Shown here: positions 34,270 through 42,628 of the stretch, piece after piece
Layout of the letters: every line of letters begins with the position of its first letter
How positions within the stretch are numbered: the first letter of the stretch is position 1
Notes under the pieces: model-generated
What the model saw: the letters and a program-made list of their open reading frames with translations, nothing else
What the model was told of the DNA's origin: nothing
Databases searched by the model: none
Program-made: the position numbers and the translations under genes
DNA from: an uncultured Allomuricauda sp.
GTDB taxonomy: Bacteria; Bacteroidota; Bacteroidia; Flavobacteriales; Flavobacteriaceae
Assembly (NCBI RefSeq): GCF_947499585.1
Contig: NZ_CANMOO010000002.1
Span: forward strand, 496,001-560,000
Reading direction: 5' to 3'
Length of the DNA stretch: 64,000 nt

Positions 34270-35027
34270 AGTTCCTTTTTCACAATAGTGCTACTAGCCT
34301 GAGCAGTGGGCATTACCACCAAATCCGCAATGTTAACATGGTACGGACGAGTAATGGTAAAATGAATAATATCTGCAATGTCTTCAGGCTCTAAAGGTTG
34401 AAAACCTTGATATACTTTTTCAGCCCTATCTGCATCTCCTTTAAATCTCACATCACTAAATTCCGTTTCCACCAGACCTGGGTTAACGGCTCCAACTCGA
34501 ATGCCATATGCATTTAAGTCCATCCGCATTCCTTGATTGATTGCATCCACTGCATGCTTGCTTGCACAATACACATTTCCTTTGGGGTATACTTCTTTGC
34601 CAGCGGTAGAACCAATGTTTATAATATGACCAGATTTACGCTTTACCATTTGTGGCACTATCGCCTTTGAAACATATAGCAGACCTTTTACATTAATGTC
34701 CAACATAGCATCCCAATCTTCCAAACTTCCTTCATCAATGGTATCTAGACCATGCGCATTCCCTGCATTATTAATTAAAATATCTACTTGGGAAAATGGA
34801 ATTGGTAAGGTTTCAATAGCTTTAAAAACAGCTTCTTTGTCCCTTACATCAAAATTAAGGGTATGAACATCCGTATTTCTTCCTAAATATTCTTGAAGCG
34901 TATCCAGTCTTTCTTGTCTACGTCCACAAAGAATTAAATTAAACCCATGTTTAGCCAATAGCTCTGCAGTTGCTTTGCCTATGCCACTGGTTGCTCCAGT
35001 AATTAAAACTGTTTGTGTCTTTTCCAT
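34266..35027 (-). CDS. Short-chain dehydrogenase/reductase
   Basis: 253 residues of the classical SDR family. Rossmann motif TGATSGIGKATA (10-21), NNAG (86-89), Ser140, Tyr153 and Lys157 form the expected active site. Similarity to YdfG (NADP-dependent serine/3-hydroxy acid dehydrogenase) is the best guess. It starts 18 bases after the aldo/keto reductase stop and overlaps the AlbA_2 gene, forming a three-gene operon of two NAD(P)H-dependent reductases and a nucleotide-binding protein. Confidence 0.9.
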   Translation of the reverse strand: MEKTQTVLITGATSGIGKATAELLAKHGFNLILCGRRQERLDTLQEYLGRNTDVHTLNFDVRDKEAVFKAIETLPIPFSQVDILINNAGNAHGLDTIDEGSLEDWDAMLDINVKGLLYVSKAIVPQMVKRKSGHIINIGSTAGKEVYPKGNVYCASKHAVDAINQGMRMDLNAYGIRVGAVNPGLVETEFSDVRFKGDADRAEKVYQGFQPLEPEDIADIIHFTITRPYHVNIADLVVMPTAQASSTIVKKEL

Positions 35028-35045
35028 ATTCCTAATATTCCTTTT

Positions 35046-35918
35046 TTAAGGTACGGGATGCCCTTGACTTGAAGCCAAAAGCGTGAACCAATCTTGTAAT
35101 TCTAATTCTATTTCCGCTGCTTTTGCAGATAGGGCAATTCTATCCTTATTGCTTGTGCCGATTACTGGATGAACCTTGGCCGGGTGCTTTAAAATCCATG
35201 CCAAAAGAAGCTGACTCTCTTCTACATTATATTTTTCTGCAAGAACAGTAATGGTTCCCTTTATTCTTCTAGTTTGCTCATTATCCTCTCTATATACACT
35301 ACCCAACGGACTCCAAGCCATAGCCATACGCCCATTTGCTATGCAATCATCAAAGGTGCCATCATACATTGGAGCATCGTGCGACAAAGAAAATTCAACT
35401 TGATTGCCCAAAACTGGAATTGCCTTTTCTAGCATTGTGATTTGCGAAGGGGTGAAATTAGATACCCCAAACTGTTTAATCTTGCCGCTTTCCAGCAATT
35501 TATTGATGGCCTCGGCAATCTCAAAAGGTTCCATAAGCGGACTCGGTCTGTGCAACAATAACAAATCCAAATACTCTGTGTTCAATTTTTTAAGGGATTC
35601 TTCGGCAGACCAAATAATATACTCCTTGTTGTATTCATAATGTCCCAAACGATTATCCCTGCCAGATGTCATTTGAATTCCACATTTAGAAATCAATTGA
35701 ATGGAAGACCTTTCTATTCCACTTTCAGTATACGCTTTGCCAAAATCAGATTCTGTACCATAATCTCCATAAATATCGGCATGGTCAAAAGTTGTAAGAC
35801 CATTTTCTACACAATGGAGCATTAAATCAATCATCTCCTTTTTTGGAAGTTTTTTGCCCCAACTTCCCCAGGTCATAGCGCCTGCTATAATTCTGGAATA
35901 ATAATCAGTATCTTGCAT
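35046..35918 (-). CDS. Aldo/keto reductase
   Basis: 290 residues of the aldo/keto reductase superfamily, YdhF-like group. Landmarks: an opening strand GAMTWGSWG, DHADIYGDYG (about 41-50), a catalytic lysine segment SKCGIQ and the LLLLHRPSP motif, then SNFTPSQI and the NADP-binding C-terminus. It is NADPH-dependent by family; substrate unknown. First gene of the AKR-SDR-AlbA_2 operon, divergent from the moxR block. Confidence 0.9.
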   Translation of the reverse strand: MQDTDYYSRIIAGAMTWGSWGKKLPKKEMIDLMLHCVENGLTTFDHADIYGDYGTESDFGKAYTESGIERSSIQLISKCGIQMTSGRDNRLGHYEYNKEYIIWSAEESLKKLNTEYLDLLLLHRPSPLMEPFEIAEAINKLLESGKIKQFGVSNFTPSQITMLEKAIPVLGNQVEFSLSHDAPMYDGTFDDCIANGRMAMAWSPLGSVYREDNEQTRRIKGTITVLAEKYNVEESQLLLAWILKHPAKVHPVIGTSNKDRIALSAKAAEIELELQDWFTLLASSQGHPVP

Positions 35919-36076
35919 ATCGAGTGAAAGTATAAAATTAAACCCTTAAATACTTCACAAAACTGGGGCTTCAGCGTTTTTTTTAACCATTAATTAACAG
36001 ACGGATTTTAAATTAATTTTCATTTTGCACTTCTTAGGAAAAACACTAACATTAACACATTACGATAAAAGTTTAT

Positions 36077-37078
36077 ATGGAAGAAAACACTACTATTGAT
36101 ATTAGTGCTGTGAATGAAAAAATTGCTAAGGAAAGTGCTTTTATTGACTTGCTTACGCTTGAGATGAATAAAGCTATTGTTGGTCAAAGACACATGGTAG
36201 AAAGACTGTTAATTGGTCTTTTGGGCCAAGGTCATATTCTTTTAGAAGGTGTTCCCGGATTAGCAAAAACATTAGCCATTAATACCTTGGCGAAAGCCGT
36301 AAAAGCAGATTTTAGCAGAATCCAGTTTACACCGGACCTTTTGCCAGCAGATGTTGTAGGAACAATGATCTACAACATGAAGGAAAATGATTTTTCCATT
36401 AAAAAGGGACCTATTTTTGCCAACTTTGTTTTAGCAGATGAGATTAACAGGGCTCCTGCAAAAGTACAGTCCGCCTTGCTTGAAGCCATGCAGGAGAAAC
36501 AAGTAACTATAGGAGATGAGACTTTTAAGTTGAATCCTCCATTCTTGGTAATGGCTACCCAAAACCCCGTTGAGCAAGAAGGAACCTATCCTTTGCCTGA
36601 AGCTCAGGTGGATCGTTTTATGTTGAAAACAGTTATTGACTATCCAAAACTTAACGAGGAACAACTTATCATGCGTCAAAATCTGAGTGGCGCTAATGAA
36701 CCTATAAAACCAGTTGTAACCTTAAAACAGATTTTAAGTGCCCAAAAGGCGGTTCGCGAGGTTTACATGGATGAAAAAATAGAAAAATACATTTTGGATT
36801 TGGTGTTCGCTACTAGATATCCAGAAAAATACAACCTTGAAAATCTAAAACCCCTAATCAGTTTTGGTGCCTCCCCTAGGGGAAGTATCAATTTAGCAAA
36901 CGCCTCCAAGTGCTATGCATTTATTAAAAGAAGAGGATATGTTGTTCCAGAAGATGTAAGAGCCGTTGTTCATGATGTGTTAAGGCATCGTATTGGAATA
37001 ACCTATGAAGCTGAAGCGGAGAACATCACTTCTGAGGAAATCATAAACAAGATTGTCAACGAGGTAGAAGTACCCTAG
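36077..37078 (+). CDS. MoxR family AAA ATPase
   Basis: 333 residues. Walker A is GVPGLAKT (58-65), Walker B is VLADE (118-122) followed by the MoxR signature INRAPAK. MoxR ATPases act as chaperones that assist metal insertion or complex assembly with von Willebrand-type (VWA) partners. Here it heads the block of DUF58, BatA, BatB, BatC, BatD and BatE genes, the standard Bacteroidota aerotolerance arrangement. It is followed by a 93-base gap containing a short GTTGACA tandem repeat before the DUF58 gene. A near-consensus TCATTTTG lies about 60 bases upstream. Confidence 0.95.
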   Translation: MEENTTIDISAVNEKIAKESAFIDLLTLEMNKAIVGQRHMVERLLIGLLGQGHILLEGVPGLAKTLAINTLAKAVKADFSRIQFTPDLLPADVVGTMIYNMKENDFSIKKGPIFANFVLADEINRAPAKVQSALLEAMQEKQVTIGDETFKLNPPFLVMATQNPVEQEGTYPLPEAQVDRFMLKTVIDYPKLNEEQLIMRQNLSGANEPIKPVVTLKQILSAQKAVREVYMDEKIEKYILDLVFATRYPEKYNLENLKPLISFGASPRGSINLANASKCYAFIKRRGYVVPEDVRAVVHDVLRHRIGITYEAEAENITSEEIINKIVNEVEVP

Positions 37079-37081
37079 AAA

Positions 37082-37099
37082 AGTTGACAGTTGACAGTT
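37082..37099 (+). repeat. Short tandem repeat GTTGACA x2 plus GTT
   Basis: Between moxR and the DUF58 gene the sequence GTTGACAGTTGACAGTT contains two full heptamers and part of a third; a related CTGACAG lies at 37154. Such GTTGACA-type repeats are frequent in intergenic Bacteroidota DNA. No function is inferred. Confidence 0.5.
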
Positions 37100-37171
37100 T
37101 CGATTGGTGGTATCCTCAAAAAATAACCTGCCATCACTAAATACTGACAGCTAAACACTGTTTGCTTACAG

Positions 37172-38038
37172 ATGGATACAAAAGAACTACTTAAGAAAGT
37201 ACGTAAAATTGAGATAAAGACGAGACGTCTTTCTGACCATATTTTTGGTGGGGAATACCATTCTACCTTTAAAGGAAGGGGTATGACCTTCAGCGAAGTT
37301 CGTCAATATCAATTTGGAGATGATGTTAGAAGTATTGACTGGAACGTTACCGCGCGTTACAACGAGCCTTATATAAAGGTATTTGAAGAGGAGAGGGAAT
37401 TGACCATGATGTTGATGGTTGATGTTAGTGGTTCCGAACTTTTTGGAACTACCAATCAATTTAAAAAAGGGGTAATTACAGAAATCTCTGCCACATTGGC
37501 TTTTTCTGCATTACAGAACAATGATAAAGTAGGTTTGATTTTGTTTTCTGATGAGGTGGAATTGTTTATTCCTCCAAAAAAAGGAAAAAGTCATGTCTTG
37601 CGCATTATACGTGAGCTTTTGGAATTCACGCCAAAAAGTAGCCAGACCAATATTGCGGAAGCGTTAAAGTTCCTTACCAATGTGATGAAGAAAAAAGCCA
37701 TTGTTTTTGTGTTGTCTGATTTTATATCAGATGGGTATGATAACACTTTGCGCATTATTGGCAATAAGCATGATGTAACTGGTATTAGAGTTTTTGATGA
37801 GCGTGAAGAATCCATTCCCAATTTAGGAATGGTGCAAATGCAAGATGCAGAAACAGGGGCATTGCAATTGGTGAATACAAGGTCTAAAAAAGTACGTGCG
37901 GCATACGGCCAATTCCATAAAGATAAAGTGAGTTATTTTCAGGATTCCTTTACCAAATCTGGTTGTGGCGTAATACATTGCCGTGTAGATGAAAGTTACG
38001 TAAAAAAATTGTTGGGCTATTTTAAACGAAGGGGATAA
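37172..38038 (+). CDS. DUF58 family protein of the Bat operon
   Basis: 288 residues. The DUF58 landmark VRQYQFGDDVRSIDWNVTAR (about 44-63) and a VWA-like MVDVSGS near 90 are present; the metal-ion-dependent adhesion site is incomplete, as usual in this family. It is part of the MoxR-DUF58-Bat aerotolerance system of the inner membrane. The stop overlaps the start of the next gene by one base (TAATG). Confidence 0.93.
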   Translation: MDTKELLKKVRKIEIKTRRLSDHIFGGEYHSTFKGRGMTFSEVRQYQFGDDVRSIDWNVTARYNEPYIKVFEEERELTMMLMVDVSGSELFGTTNQFKKGVITEISATLAFSALQNNDKVGLILFSDEVELFIPPKKGKSHVLRIIRELLEFTPKSSQTNIAEALKFLTNVMKKKAIVFVLSDFISDGYDNTLRIIGNKHDVTGIRVFDEREESIPNLGMVQMQDAETGALQLVNTRSKKVRAAYGQFHKDKVSYFQDSFTKSGCGVIHCRVDESYVKKLLGYFKRRG

Positions 38039-39696
38039 TGAAACGGGAAAATAGTAAGTTAAACATAAAGGTTGGGGGCCACTTGGGAGTTAGGAATGTT
38101 TTTTTTCTGATCATCCTAATCTGTTCACAACTATCCTTTGCCCAATCAAAGGTGTCATCAGAGATAGATACCACCTCTATTAAAATAGGAGAACAGATCA
38201 AATACAAAATTACCGTTGAAACTGATTCTACGGACATTGTCCATTTTCCTGAGGGACAGACCTTCTCTCCTTTAGAAAGTGTTGAGGCAATAATGATGGA
38301 TACCGTTAAAAACAAAAATAAAGTTACCCTCCAACGCATTTATGCTCTTACCCAATTTGACAGTGGCGCATACACCATCCCTCCCCAAAGAATAGCAATA
38401 AATGAGCAGCCTTTTTTTACAGATTCTTTTCAAATAAAAGTAGCGGACGTTGTGGTTGACACCACCAAACAAAAGATGTTTGACATAAAACCTTTAATCG
38501 AAGTTGAAAAAAGCTACGCCAAAATCTGGAAAATGGTGCTTTGGATACTTTTGACCTTTTTCATTATTGGTGGTTTGGTCTACTGGTTTTTCCTTAGAAA
38601 AAAACCATTGACAGAAGAGGAAAAGGAAGCATTGCTACCACCCTATGATCGTGCATTACTAGAACTTAAAAAACTGGAGAACTCCAAATATCTAATTCAA
38701 GATGAGTATAAAAAATATTACTCAGAGCTAACAGATATTGTACGCTCCTATTTGGAAGAAGATGTCAATGTTTCCGCTTTAGAGAGCACGACAGGTCAAT
38801 TGATTGCCAAACTGGAAATGCTTAAAGATGCTGGAGATTTGAAGTTGGATGATGAAACCTTAACTCAATTTCAGAACATATTACAGACCGCAGATTTAGT
38901 AAAATTTGCCAAGTCCAAACCTTCAACTTCTGTTGCGGAGCAAGACAGGAAATTAGTAGAGCAAATAGTAGTTAAGACGCATGATGCGTTACCAGAACCC
39001 ACCGAGGAAGAATTGCTTCAAACTGAAGAATACTTGGAGGAGCTCGCCAAGAAAAAACAGCGTAAAAAAATCTATTGGGCGGCGGCTATATTTGCTGGAA
39101 TTCTGCTATTTGGAAGTGGCCTTTCCATTGCCTATTATGGTTTTAAAGAGGTAAAGGATACTGTTTTTGGTTATCCTACAAAAGAATTATTGGAAGGGGA
39201 ATGGGTGTCCAGTTCTTATGGCTATCCTCCCATTGAAATTGAAACACCAGATGTACTAATACGTCAAGATGTGGAATTGCCTCCAGAAGCTCAGGAGTTA
39301 ATTAAAGAATTACAAACTTTCACATATGGAAGTTATGTAGGAGTCTTTTCCGTTGCGACCAGTTCCGTCACCTACAAAGAACAAGAAGACCCCGACTTTG
39401 ATGCTGCAATAGAATCTACCTTAGGTACTTTTGAAAGTTTTGGAGTAAAAAATATTATTACCAAACAGGAAGAATTTACCACTAAATCTGGAGTACAAGG
39501 TCTAAAGACATTCGGTTCCGGAAACATTAACAACCCTCTCAACGACAAATCAAAAAAGGCAAAGTATACCATTCTTTCCTTTGGAGGAAAAGGATTTATG
39601 CAACAGGTAATGATTACCTGGGAAGATGGTGATGACTATGCCGAACAGATAGTGAGTAGAATATTGAGCAACCTAGACGTAAAAACACAGACCTAA
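38038..39696 (+). CDS. Bat operon membrane protein with BatD-like domain
   Basis: 552 residues. A hydrophobic signal/anchor (about 19-36), a beta-rich periplasmic part (about 38-160) with the pattern typical of the oxygen tolerance BatD family, a transmembrane helix at about 165-186, a cytoplasmic helical domain, another transmembrane helix at about 343-367, and a C-terminal periplasmic domain. It sits between the DUF58 and batA genes, touching both (1-base overlap and zero spacing). It is probably a partner of the VWA proteins; its exact role is unknown. Confidence 0.8.
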   Translation: MKRENSKLNIKVGGHLGVRNVFFLIILICSQLSFAQSKVSSEIDTTSIKIGEQIKYKITVETDSTDIVHFPEGQTFSPLESVEAIMMDTVKNKNKVTLQRIYALTQFDSGAYTIPPQRIAINEQPFFTDSFQIKVADVVVDTTKQKMFDIKPLIEVEKSYAKIWKMVLWILLTFFIIGGLVYWFFLRKKPLTEEEKEALLPPYDRALLELKKLENSKYLIQDEYKKYYSELTDIVRSYLEEDVNVSALESTTGQLIAKLEMLKDAGDLKLDDETLTQFQNILQTADLVKFAKSKPSTSVAEQDRKLVEQIVVKTHDALPEPTEEELLQTEEYLEELAKKKQRKKIYWAAAIFAGILLFGSGLSIAYYGFKEVKDTVFGYPTKELLEGEWVSSSYGYPPIEIETPDVLIRQDVELPPEAQELIKELQTFTYGSYVGVFSVATSSVTYKEQEDPDFDAAIESTLGTFESFGVKNIITKQEEFTTKSGVQGLKTFGSGNINNPLNDKSKKAKYTILSFGGKGFMQQVMITWEDGDDYAEQIVSRILSNLDVKTQT

Positions 39697-40695
39697 ATGT
39701 TTGAAAATATAGAATTTGCAAATCCTCAGTTTTTTTGGTTGCTCCTTCTGCTTCCTCTGGCTTTGCTATGGTATTTTTTTAAACGGAAAGATGAGCTTGC
39801 ATCTCTTAAGATTTCCAGTGTAAAAGGATTTTCCGTAAGTAGCTTGGCTTCCAAATTAAAACCTGTTCTTTTTATAATAAGACTCTTGGCTCTTTCCGCT
39901 ATTATTATGGCTTTGGCAAGGCCTCAAACAGAAGATATTTCCACTAGAACCAAAACCACTAAGGGTATAGATATTGTTATGGCAATAGATGTCTCTTCAA
40001 GTATGTTGGCCCGGGACCTAAAACCAGATAGACTTTCTGCACTTAAAGAAGTTGCTGGAGATTTTATTCAACAGCGACCTAACGATCGTATTGGACTAGT
40101 AGGGTATGCTGGAGAAAGTTATACCAAAACCCCCATAACCAGCGACAAGTCAATTGTCTTGAGAGCCCTTAAGGAAATCACCTACGGTGAACTTGAAGAT
40201 GGTACAGCCATTGGTATGGGATTGGCAACATCAGTCAACAGATTAAAAGAAAGCAAGGCTATAAGCAAGGTCATTATTCTGTTGACCGATGGTGTAAACA
40301 ACTCAGGTTTTATTGAACCAAATACGGCTGCGGATTTAGCTGTGGAATTTGGTATAAAAACATATACAATAGGTTTAGGAACAAATGGTAATGCACTGTC
40401 TCCTGTTGCCTATAACCGAGATGGCACTTTCAGGTTTGGAATGCGTCAAGTAGAAATTGATGAAAAGTTGCTGCAAGAAATTGCCAAGGCCACAGGCGGA
40501 AAGTATTTTAGGGCAACCGATAATGAAAAGTTGGAAGAGATTTATGACGAAATAAATAAACTGGAAAAAACTGAAATTGAAGAGTTTAAGTATTATAAAT
40601 ATGAGGAAAAGTTTAGGCCATTGATATTTTTGGCAGGAGCTTTGCTGTTGTTGGAGTGGGGGCTTCGCAACTCTATCTTTAAAAGCTTTATTTAA
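39697..40695 (+). CDS. batA: BatA, VWA-domain aerotolerance protein
   Basis: 332 residues: two N-terminal transmembrane segments (about 10-27 and 55-75), a VWA domain from about 85 with an intact metal site DVSSS (95-99) and T near LLTDGVNN, and a final transmembrane helix near 310. BatA/BatB pairs form a membrane complex with BatC-E that helps Bacteroidota tolerate oxygen. Start ATG follows the previous stop directly. batB begins 9 bases later. Confidence 0.93.
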   Translation: MFENIEFANPQFFWLLLLLPLALLWYFFKRKDELASLKISSVKGFSVSSLASKLKPVLFIIRLLALSAIIMALARPQTEDISTRTKTTKGIDIVMAIDVSSSMLARDLKPDRLSALKEVAGDFIQQRPNDRIGLVGYAGESYTKTPITSDKSIVLRALKEITYGELEDGTAIGMGLATSVNRLKESKAISKVIILLTDGVNNSGFIEPNTAADLAVEFGIKTYTIGLGTNGNALSPVAYNRDGTFRFGMRQVEIDEKLLQEIAKATGGKYFRATDNEKLEEIYDEINKLEKTEIEEFKYYKYEEKFRPLIFLAGALLLLEWGLRNSIFKSFI

Positions 40696-40704
40696 AAAGG
40701 AAGA

Positions 40705-41751
40705 ATGATTCAACTTGACGAAAAAATGTATTTCTACCTGCTTGCCATTATCCCGGTAATGGTTTTGGCTTTTTTCTTTCTTCAGGTCTGGAAAAAAAGA
40801 ACCCAGCGTCATTTTGCAGATTATACACTATTAAGAAGGTTGGCTCCAAATAGATCAAGTTTTAAATCTGCCTTAAAACTAATACTTCTTCTATTAGGAT
40901 TAACTTTTTTGATCGTTGGACTTGTAAACCCTAAAATTGGAACAAAACTAGAAACTGTCAAACGTGAAGGTGTGGACATTGTTTTTGCATTGGATGTTTC
41001 CAAAAGTATGCTGGCTGAGGATATTGCACCAAACCGATTGGAAAAGGCAAAAAGGCTAATTTCAGAAATCATAAACCAATTGGCCAGTGATCGGATTGGT
41101 ATTATTGCCTATGCAGGGCAAGCCTACCCTCAATTACCTATTACCACTGATTACGGTGCGGCCAAAATGTTCTTGCAAAGTATGAATACCAATATGCTTT
41201 CATCCCAAGGAACTGCCATCAACGCGGCCATAGATTTGGCTAGCACCTATTATGATGATACCGAGCAGACCAATAGAGTGCTTTTCATTGTCTCAGATGG
41301 AGAAGATCATTCTGAACGAGCCACCATCGATGCCGTTGAAAACGCTTCAAACAATGGTATCCGCATTTTTACCATAGGTGTCGGGAAACCAAAAGGTTCG
41401 CCAATTCCAATTAAAAGGAACGGTGTCGTTGAAAGCTTAAAAAAAGACAACAAAGGTGAAGTGGTAATCACTAAACTTAATGAATCCGTCCTGTCAGAAA
41501 TAGCAAGTGAGGGCAATGGAGAATATATTGACGGATCTAATACAGAAAATGCTGTTGAATATATCAAGGAACAATTGAACCAGATGGATAAGAAAGAATT
41601 TGAAGCCAAGCAATTTGCTGAGTACAAAGACCAGTTTCAATGGTTCTTGGGCTTGGGGCTTTTGTTTTTATTTTTGGATATCTTCCTTCTGGACAGAAAA
41701 ACAAAATGGTTGAAAAAACTTAATCTTTTTAATGAGCATGAAAATGTATAA
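40705..41751 (+). CDS. batB: BatB, VWA-domain aerotolerance protein
   Basis: 348 residues. An N-terminal hydrophobic segment, a transmembrane segment near 56-74, a VWA domain with site DVSKS (about 93-97) and VSDGEDH, and a C-terminal transmembrane helix near 318-333. It is a paralogue of BatA (39697), both having MIDAS residues. The 3' end overlaps the start region of batC by about 20 bases. Standard place in the Bat operon. Confidence 0.93.
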   Translation: MIQLDEKMYFYLLAIIPVMVLAFFFLQVWKKRTQRHFADYTLLRRLAPNRSSFKSALKLILLLLGLTFLIVGLVNPKIGTKLETVKREGVDIVFALDVSKSMLAEDIAPNRLEKAKRLISEIINQLASDRIGIIAYAGQAYPQLPITTDYGAAKMFLQSMNTNMLSSQGTAINAAIDLASTYYDDTEQTNRVLFIVSDGEDHSERATIDAVENASNNGIRIFTIGVGKPKGSPIPIKRNGVVESLKKDNKGEVVITKLNESVLSEIASEGNGEYIDGSNTENAVEYIKEQLNQMDKKEFEAKQFAEYKDQFQWFLGLGLLFLFLDIFLLDRKTKWLKKLNLFNEHENV

Positions 41752-42628
41752 GATAGGATTGATGTTTGGCCTGCTACTTTTTGTTGGATTCACCACACAA
41801 GCGCAGGATGAAACGGAAGTGGCAAAAGAAGCTGAAAAGGCTCTTAAAACATCTACGAACCTTACATGGGAAGCAAACAAACAATTAACCGAAAACGACT
41901 TTCCCACAGCAGAATCTGATTATAGAAGAGCTATTTCCAAAAGTGGTGAAAACGCTGTGGCCCCATTTAATCTAGGCACAGCTTATTATAATAGGGAAAG
42001 TTACGGAGAAGCTTTTGGTCGCTTTAAACAAGCAGGTGAAACCGCTTCTGAAAAGCCGGATAAACACAAGTCTTTTCATAACATGGGCAATGTTTTTATG
42101 AAAAACAAAGAATACCAAAAAGCGGTTGAAGCCTATAAAGAAGCATTAAGAAATAATCCTTCGGACGAAGAGACCCGTTACAATTTGGCATTGGCTAAAG
42201 AAATGCTAAAAAAGCAACAGGACGAACAGAAAAACGACCAAAACGAGGACAACAAGGATAAGCAAGACCAAGAGGACGAAAAAGACAAGAATAAAGACCA
42301 GAACGACGAAGGGGACAATAAAAAAGATAATGAAGGAGAACAGAATGAAGATGAAAACAAGGATAAAGGCGATGAGGGTGATAATGGAGAAAACAAGCCT
42401 GAGGAGAACAAAGAAGGAGACGGAGATAAAAAGAAAGAACAAGAAAAAAAGCCCAATGAAGGAGATCAGCCCGAAGAACAAAAACAGCAACCAAGACCAA
42501 ATCAACTTTCTAAACAGCAGATTCAAAATTTGTTAGAGGCAATGCAAAACGAAGAGAAGAAGGTTCAAGAAAAAATGGAAGCCAAAAAGGTTAAGGGTAA
42601 AAAAATTAAAAATGAGAAGGATTGGTGA
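41732..42628 (+). CDS. batC: BatC, TPR protein with long charged tail
   Basis: 298 residues. A signal peptide is followed by tetratricopeptide repeats (about 40-150). Residues about 155-262 are an extreme low-complexity stretch of Lys, Glu, Asp, Asn and Gln. The start may be ATG 41732, 41738 or 41744; the later ones also leave a good signal peptide, so the N-terminus is uncertain. BatC-type proteins join BatD/BatE in the complex. The stop overlaps the batD start by 1 base (TGATG). Confidence 0.9.
   Translation: MSMKMYKIGLMFGLLLFVGFTTQAQDETEVAKEAEKALKTSTNLTWEANKQLTENDFPTAESDYRRAISKSGENAVAPFNLGTAYYNRESYGEAFGRFKQAGETASEKPDKHKSFHNMGNVFMKNKEYQKAVEAYKEALRNNPSDEETRYNLALAKEMLKKQQDEQKNDQNEDNKDKQDQEDEKDKNKDQNDEGDNKKDNEGEQNEDENKDKGDEGDNGENKPEENKEGDGDKKKEQEKKPNEGDQPEEQKQQPRPNQLSKQQIQNLLEAMQNEEKKVQEKMEAKKVKGKKIKNEKDW

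Noticed and set aside
37082..37099. Possible CRISPR-like repeat
   Set aside because: Only two heptamer units and no spacers; this is a short tandem repeat.
42178..42526. Long antisense ORFs of Ser/Leu/Phe-rich sequence opposite batC
   Set aside because: They arise from reading the Lys/Glu/Asp-rich batC tail on the other strand; the composition is non-protein-like and there is no start signal.
42622..42627. TTG start for batD
   Set aside because: ATG 42628 overlaps the batC stop by one base, the usual coupling in this operon, while TTG is weaker.
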